Below, one piece after another: positions 13,447 through 15,809 of a stretch of DNA of 15,809 nt. A program made the position numbers and the translations under genes. Location of the stretch: NCBI GenBank assembly GCA_946644025.1, contig CAMPCG010000030.1, positions 1-15,809 of the forward strand, given 5' to 3'. The first letter of the stretch is position 1; the number at the start of each line of letters is the position of its first letter. The stretch is from an uncultured Prevotellaceae bacterium (lineage in GTDB: Bacteria; Bacteroidota; Bacteroidia; Bacteroidales; Bacteroidaceae). Under the pieces are notes generated by a model. It searched no databases and was not told the origin of the DNA. It was given only the letters and a program-made list of their open reading frames with translations.

Positions 13447-14436
13447 TCATTTGCTGCGCAGCTTCTTGGCGGCGAGCATCAGTAGGTCGTGTATGTATTG
13501 TTGATGGCTGGCCGTGAAGTTCTTGGCCACTTCCGTCAGTCGGTTGGCGCTGAGCTTGCGCTCGTCGTCATCCAGCTGGTCGGCGTTCTTGCAGAGGTCG
13601 AGCACCAGTCCGGCTGCCACCACGAGGTCCTCGGCCGACTCCCTCTGAGCGCGGTTTATCATCTGTTGCGTCAGTATGCCGAAGAAGCGGTGCCAGTCGC
13701 TGGCCGAGAGGTGCTTCACGTTTTTCATGGCCTCCTTCATCCATGTCTGCGTGTCGCCGTCCTTGAAGGGTATGTCCTTCGGCTTGCTTCCAAACGTGGC
13801 TCGCACCTCCTCCGCCCACTGCTTCATGTCGTCCATGCTCATCGACGGCGGGAGGTCCTTCAGCTCTTTGGGCCATGTCGCCTTGCCGAAGTATTGGGTG
13901 AGCAGTCCGTTGTCTTTAGCCTCGGGCTTGTGTCCATAGACGTAGGTCAGCTGTGCCTGGCGTGTGTCGGGGTCGTTGGTATCGCTCCACTCGGCGGCAT
14001 AGCATGTGCGGTAGCCGGGGCGCTGGGTGTCGTTGAAGTTGGCTATGAGGAAGCTGCTGTTCTTGATGGCTCCCACCAGCACGGGCGTGGTGCCGTCCCT
14101 CCACACGCTCCATTGCTGGCGGTAGGTGGCCGTGCTGTCGGCATTGTGCGTGTGTGTGTAGTACCATGTGGCTTTTCCGCTCTCGTCTTCGAAGACGGTC
14201 TTCAGCTTGTCGAAGACGGCGGGGAAGTTGTCCCGCCCCACTTTGAGGATGAGGACTCTGCTCTCGCAGTTGATGCCCGATGAGTCGGTGACCGACGACT
14301 TCTGCTCGCCCATCTGCGCCAGGCCGGGTATCTTGCTGATGTGTTCAAACGCTTCCTTGATTTTCGTCTGTGCCGAGGCGGCTGGCGCGATGGTCAGCAG
14401 GGCCACCACAGCCATAATCATGCTTTTTGTTTTCAT
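13447..14436 (-). CDS. Exported protein of unknown function, third gene of sigma operon
   Basis: This 329-residue protein has a clear signal peptide (KTKSMIMAVVALLTIAPAASA, cut near residue 22, then QTK). I cannot name the family. The mature N-terminal half contains strand-rich segments (SRVLILKVGRDNFPAVFDKL, ATWYYTHTHN, a run of W and Y residues) with a possible beta-sheet fold. The C-terminal half is helical and charged (DDMKQWAEEVRATF, MKNVKHLSASDWHRFFGILT, end LMLAAKKLRSK). No lipobox Cys follows the signal peptide, so a periplasmic location is likely. It lies 27 bases behind the anti-sigma-like gene and ends before a strong terminator, so it is the last gene of the sigma operon. Its position suggests a target or sensor of the sigma system; this is inference. 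Confidence 0.8.
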   Translation of the reverse strand: MKTKSMIMAVVALLTIAPAASAQTKIKEAFEHISKIPGLAQMGEQKSSVTDSSGINCESRVLILKVGRDNFPAVFDKLKTVFEDESGKATWYYTHTHNADSTATYRQQWSVWRDGTTPVLVGAIKNSSFLIANFNDTQRPGYRTCYAAEWSDTNDPDTRQAQLTYVYGHKPEAKDNGLLTQYFGKATWPKELKDLPPSMSMDDMKQWAEEVRATFGSKPKDIPFKDGDTQTWMKEAMKNVKHLSASDWHRFFGILTQQMINRAQRESAEDLVVAAGLVLDLCKNADQLDDDERKLSANRLTEVAKNFTASHQQYIHDLLMLAAKKLRSK

Positions 14437-14463
14437 CTTGTTGTTATTTTAGGTTTTCTGTAA

Positions 14464-15087
14464 TTATATGTCGACGGTTGCTTGCCGGTTAATCACTTCG
14501 TAGTCGCCGGCCTCGTTGCTCACGAGTATTGCGTCGGCAGACTGCGGCGTGGCGTTGAACACGGCTTTTACCATGGCGTTGTATACTTCCTGGTCTTGGC
14601 TGGCAATAGTAGCCTCGCAGTCGGCAAGCATCTGCAAGGCTCTGACCACATTCTCCTCGCTTTGCCAGATGCCGTTGCCAAGGGTGTCGGGGAGGGTAGA
14701 GGCCAAGGAAGCCCCTGAGGCCCTTGAGGCCCTTGAGACCCCTAAAGCCCCCCCTTCGGCCCCCGAGGGGGCTACTATAGTTTTGCGGGCAGAAAGATGG
14801 GGATGGGCTACTATAGTTTTGTGGGCAGTAAGATGGGGATGGGCTATAGTAGCCCCCTCGGGGGCCGAAGGGGGGGGCTTGGGGGCCTTAGGGGCCTCTA
14901 TAAGCAATATTGCTACGCTGGCGGCGGCAGCAATGGCGGCGTAGAGCCACGTGTGGCGGCGCTTGGGACGCTGGCCGATGCGCTGTGCCACGCGGTCGGC
15001 AAAGTCGTCGGGCAGCGTCAGCCGCTCGGCGGCACGGTCGTTCTGTCGCTGCAGGGCTTCGCGGAAAAGCTGGTCTTCGTTATTCAT
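14464..15087 (-). CDS. Anti-sigma-like single-pass membrane protein with in-frame palindromic repeat
   Basis: This 207-residue protein starts inside the sigma gene; the two overlap by eight bases (ATGAATAA), so translation is probably coupled. Residues 1-45 are a charged cytoplasmic segment (DQLFREALQRQNDRAAERL, then PDDFADRVAQRI). Residues 46-63 form one membrane helix (TWLYAAIAAAASVAILLI). The C-terminal ~75 residues (from about 132) would be periplasmic and are helical (ENVVRALQMLADCEATIA). This order and gene position fit an anti-sigma factor, but no named anti-sigma domain is certain. Residues about 64-131 are encoded by repeats: PPPSAPEGA, two 12-residue units (IVAHPHLSARKT type), APSGAEGGA and a Ser-Arg-Ala run. 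Without this insert the protein would be about 140 residues. Most likely the repeats lengthen the periplasmic linker without breaking the frame. Confidence 0.78.
   Translation of the reverse strand: MNNEDQLFREALQRQNDRAAERLTLPDDFADRVAQRIGQRPKRRHTWLYAAIAAAASVAILLIEAPKAPKPPPSAPEGATIAHPHLTAHKTIVAHPHLSARKTIVAPSGAEGGALGVSRASRASGASLASTLPDTLGNGIWQSEENVVRALQMLADCEATIASQDQEVYNAMVKAVFNATPQSADAILVSNEAGDYEVINRQATVDI
14745..14880. repeat. Inverted pair of GC-rich palindromic elements flanking a 36-bp tandem duplication, inside a gene
   Basis: Bases 14745-14780 and 14844-14880 are reverse complements over 36 positions except for one extra C/G in a homopolymer (7 versus 8). Between and partly overlapping them, a 36-base unit (14771-14806) repeats at 14807-14842 with two mismatches. 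The right arm and flank (14851-14893) nearly match the intergenic element at 12676-12719. Flanking bases 14712-14740 are GAGGCCCTT-type short repeats. All unit lengths keep the reading frame of the anti-sigma-like gene. Confidence 0.88.
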
Positions 15088-15625
15088 CGTTCATGCGGGT
15101 TAGGATGATTCTGAGTCGTTGGCGTATGCGGTGAAGCTGGCTGCTGAGCCTCGATGCTTCACGGGCGAGGGTGTCGGCCGTGGCGCCTGTGATGTAGGCG
15201 ATGTCCTTCAGCGGTCGCTGGTCGTAGTAGTAGAGTTGCAGGAGCATCTGGTCTTCCGGTGGCAGCCGCTCTATGGCCTCGTCCAGCTGTGCGGCCGTCG
15301 TGTCTTGGGGCAACTCGTCGGGGCAGTCGTCGGCCACGTCGAGCGTCAGCTGTCGTCTTCGTCGTCGCAGGTGGTGCAGTGCCTCGTGGTAGGCTATGCG
15401 CTGCAGCCACGTGTGGAGCGATGCGCGTTGCGGGTCGTAGTCCTTCAGGTGCTCGTAGGCCGCCACGAAGGTGTTCTGCACCACGTCCTCTGCGTCCTCC
15501 TGCTGCGCGACGATGCGCCCCACGAACAGCATGAGCGGTTGGCCGTAGCGGCTCACCAGCGTGGTGAAGGCCCTGGCGTCGCCCTGGCGTAAGCGCTGCA
15601 TCAGTATCTGTTCGTAGTTCTTCAT
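15080..15625 (-). CDS. ECF-type RNA polymerase sigma factor
   Basis: This 181-residue sigma-70 family regulator has the two ECF domains. Region 2 spans about 24-92: SRYGQPLMLFVGRIV, the core-binding acidic segment QQEDAEDVVQNTFVAAYEHL (41-60) and the DNA-melting/-10 segment ending HTWLQRIAYHEALHHLRRRR. Region 4 spans about 113-172: LDEAIERLPPEDQMLLQLYY, the helix-turn-helix DIAYITGATADTLAREASRL, then a basic tail. The linker carries a Cys-Pro pair (CPDELPQ, 101-107). The start is ATG 15625. It is first in an operon with an overlapping anti-sigma-like gene and an exported protein, the usual layout for envelope-stress or surface-signal ECF systems. No FecR/SusC-D partner is next to it in the window, so the signal is unknown. 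Confidence 0.93.
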   Translation of the reverse strand: MKNYEQILMQRLRQGDARAFTTLVSRYGQPLMLFVGRIVAQQEDAEDVVQNTFVAAYEHLKDYDPQRASLHTWLQRIAYHEALHHLRRRRRQLTLDVADDCPDELPQDTTAAQLDEAIERLPPEDQMLLQLYYYDQRPLKDIAYITGATADTLAREASRLSSQLHRIRQRLRIILTRMNDE

Positions 15626-15653
15626 TCCACTTATAAATACACACCAACAGGAA

Positions 15654-15680
15654 AAATGTCACGCCCGAAGCGTGACATTT
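15654..15680. promoter_or_regulatory. 11-bp perfect hairpin upstream of the sigma factor gene
   Basis: AAATGTCACGC (15654-15664) and GCGTGACATTT (15670-15680) pair perfectly around a five-base gap, 29 bases before the sigma start codon. It may be a protein-binding palindrome, possibly for autoregulation, or a leader hairpin. No convincing TAnnTTTG box was found upstream, so the sigma promoter may be of another class. Confidence 0.6.
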
Positions 15681-15713
15681 AAGATAAATTAAGGTAATCT
15701 CCATTCATCTTTC

Positions 15714-15728
15714 GCAAGCTTTGCTTGC
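15714..15728. repeat. Short palindrome GCAAGC-TTT-GCTTGC
   Basis: A six-base stem with a three-base loop lies between the 11-bp hairpin (15654-15680) and the G-rich tandem repeat. It is too short to interpret alone. Confidence 0.35.
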
Positions 15729-15729
15729 A

Positions 15730-15795
15730 GGGAGTGAAGGGGAAGTGAAAGGGAAGTGAAAGGGAAGTGAAGGGGGAGTGAAGGGGGAGTGAAAG
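15730..15795. repeat. Six tandem copies of an 11-bp G-rich repeat
   Basis: Six consecutive units of GGRAGTGAARG type (15730, 15741, 15752, 15763, 15774, 15785) have an exact 11-base period. G runs recur on the same helix face every turn. The repeat lies about 105 bases upstream of the sigma gene and may continue or end just before the window edge. It shares the GTGA vocabulary of the elements at 6039 and 9878. Confidence 0.85.
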
Positions 15796-15809
15796 GGACG
15801 TTTGTTCTA

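Noticed and set aside
14464..15087. Pseudogene call for the anti-sigma-like gene
   Set aside because: Despite the repeat insertion the frame is continuous, the start overlaps the sigma stop, and the domains on both sides are intact.

Overview
The window looks like a GC-rich Bacteroidota chromosome, most likely a Prevotella-type organism. The evidence is repeated promoters of the form TTTG-N19/20-TAnnTTTG, no consistent Shine-Dalgarno sequences, a subtilase with a type IX secretion-like tail, a DUF4831 protein, and an ECF sigma operon of Bacteroidota style. No rRNA, tRNA, insertion sequence, phage gene or CRISPR array was found. Most genes are housekeeping or surface genes; the unusual content is a set of structured repeat elements between and inside them.

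Layout, left to right. At 1-1270 (minus) is the 5' part of a secreted beta-sandwich protein that runs off the window. At 1271-1691 is a divergent intergenic region with one promoter on each side and, on the right, four hairpins at exact 35-base intervals that fall in the predicted mRNA leader of an S8 subtilisin-like protease (1692-3887, plus). Convergent to it, one base away, is a two-gene minus-strand unit: a MalY/PatB-type PLP enzyme (5265-6551) followed by an AGCS sodium:amino-acid symporter (3889-5241). A CGATAT-type satellite fills most of the predicted patB-like leader. Divergent from it is a RecQ-family helicase (6809-8740), then an inner-membrane flippase-like (LPG synthase TM/UPF0104) protein (8887-9891), which ends in a 25-bp perfect hairpin terminator.

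The right half is all on the minus strand. The bifunctional NAD(P)H-hydrate repair enzyme (nnr, 11056-12573) is followed by a DUF4831 exported protein (9955-11043). A small unknown gene lies at 12752-13153 behind a 19-bp inverted repeat. An ECF sigma operon comes last: sigma factor (15080-15625), an overlapping anti-sigma-like membrane protein (14464-15087), an unknown exported protein (13447-14436), then an intrinsic terminator. Upstream of the sigma gene are an 11-bp perfect hairpin and six copies of an 11-bp G-rich tandem repeat.

The strongest theme is that palindromic or simple-sequence elements normally found between genes are also translated in frame inside two unrelated genes: the PLP enzyme (about 32 extra residues) and the anti-sigma-like protein (about 65 residues between its membrane helix and C-terminal domain). 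A close relative of the second element lies in the nearby 12671-12719 gap. A second theme is long mRNA leaders that consist largely of repeats (the protease and the PLP enzyme). All functional roles for these repeats are inference.
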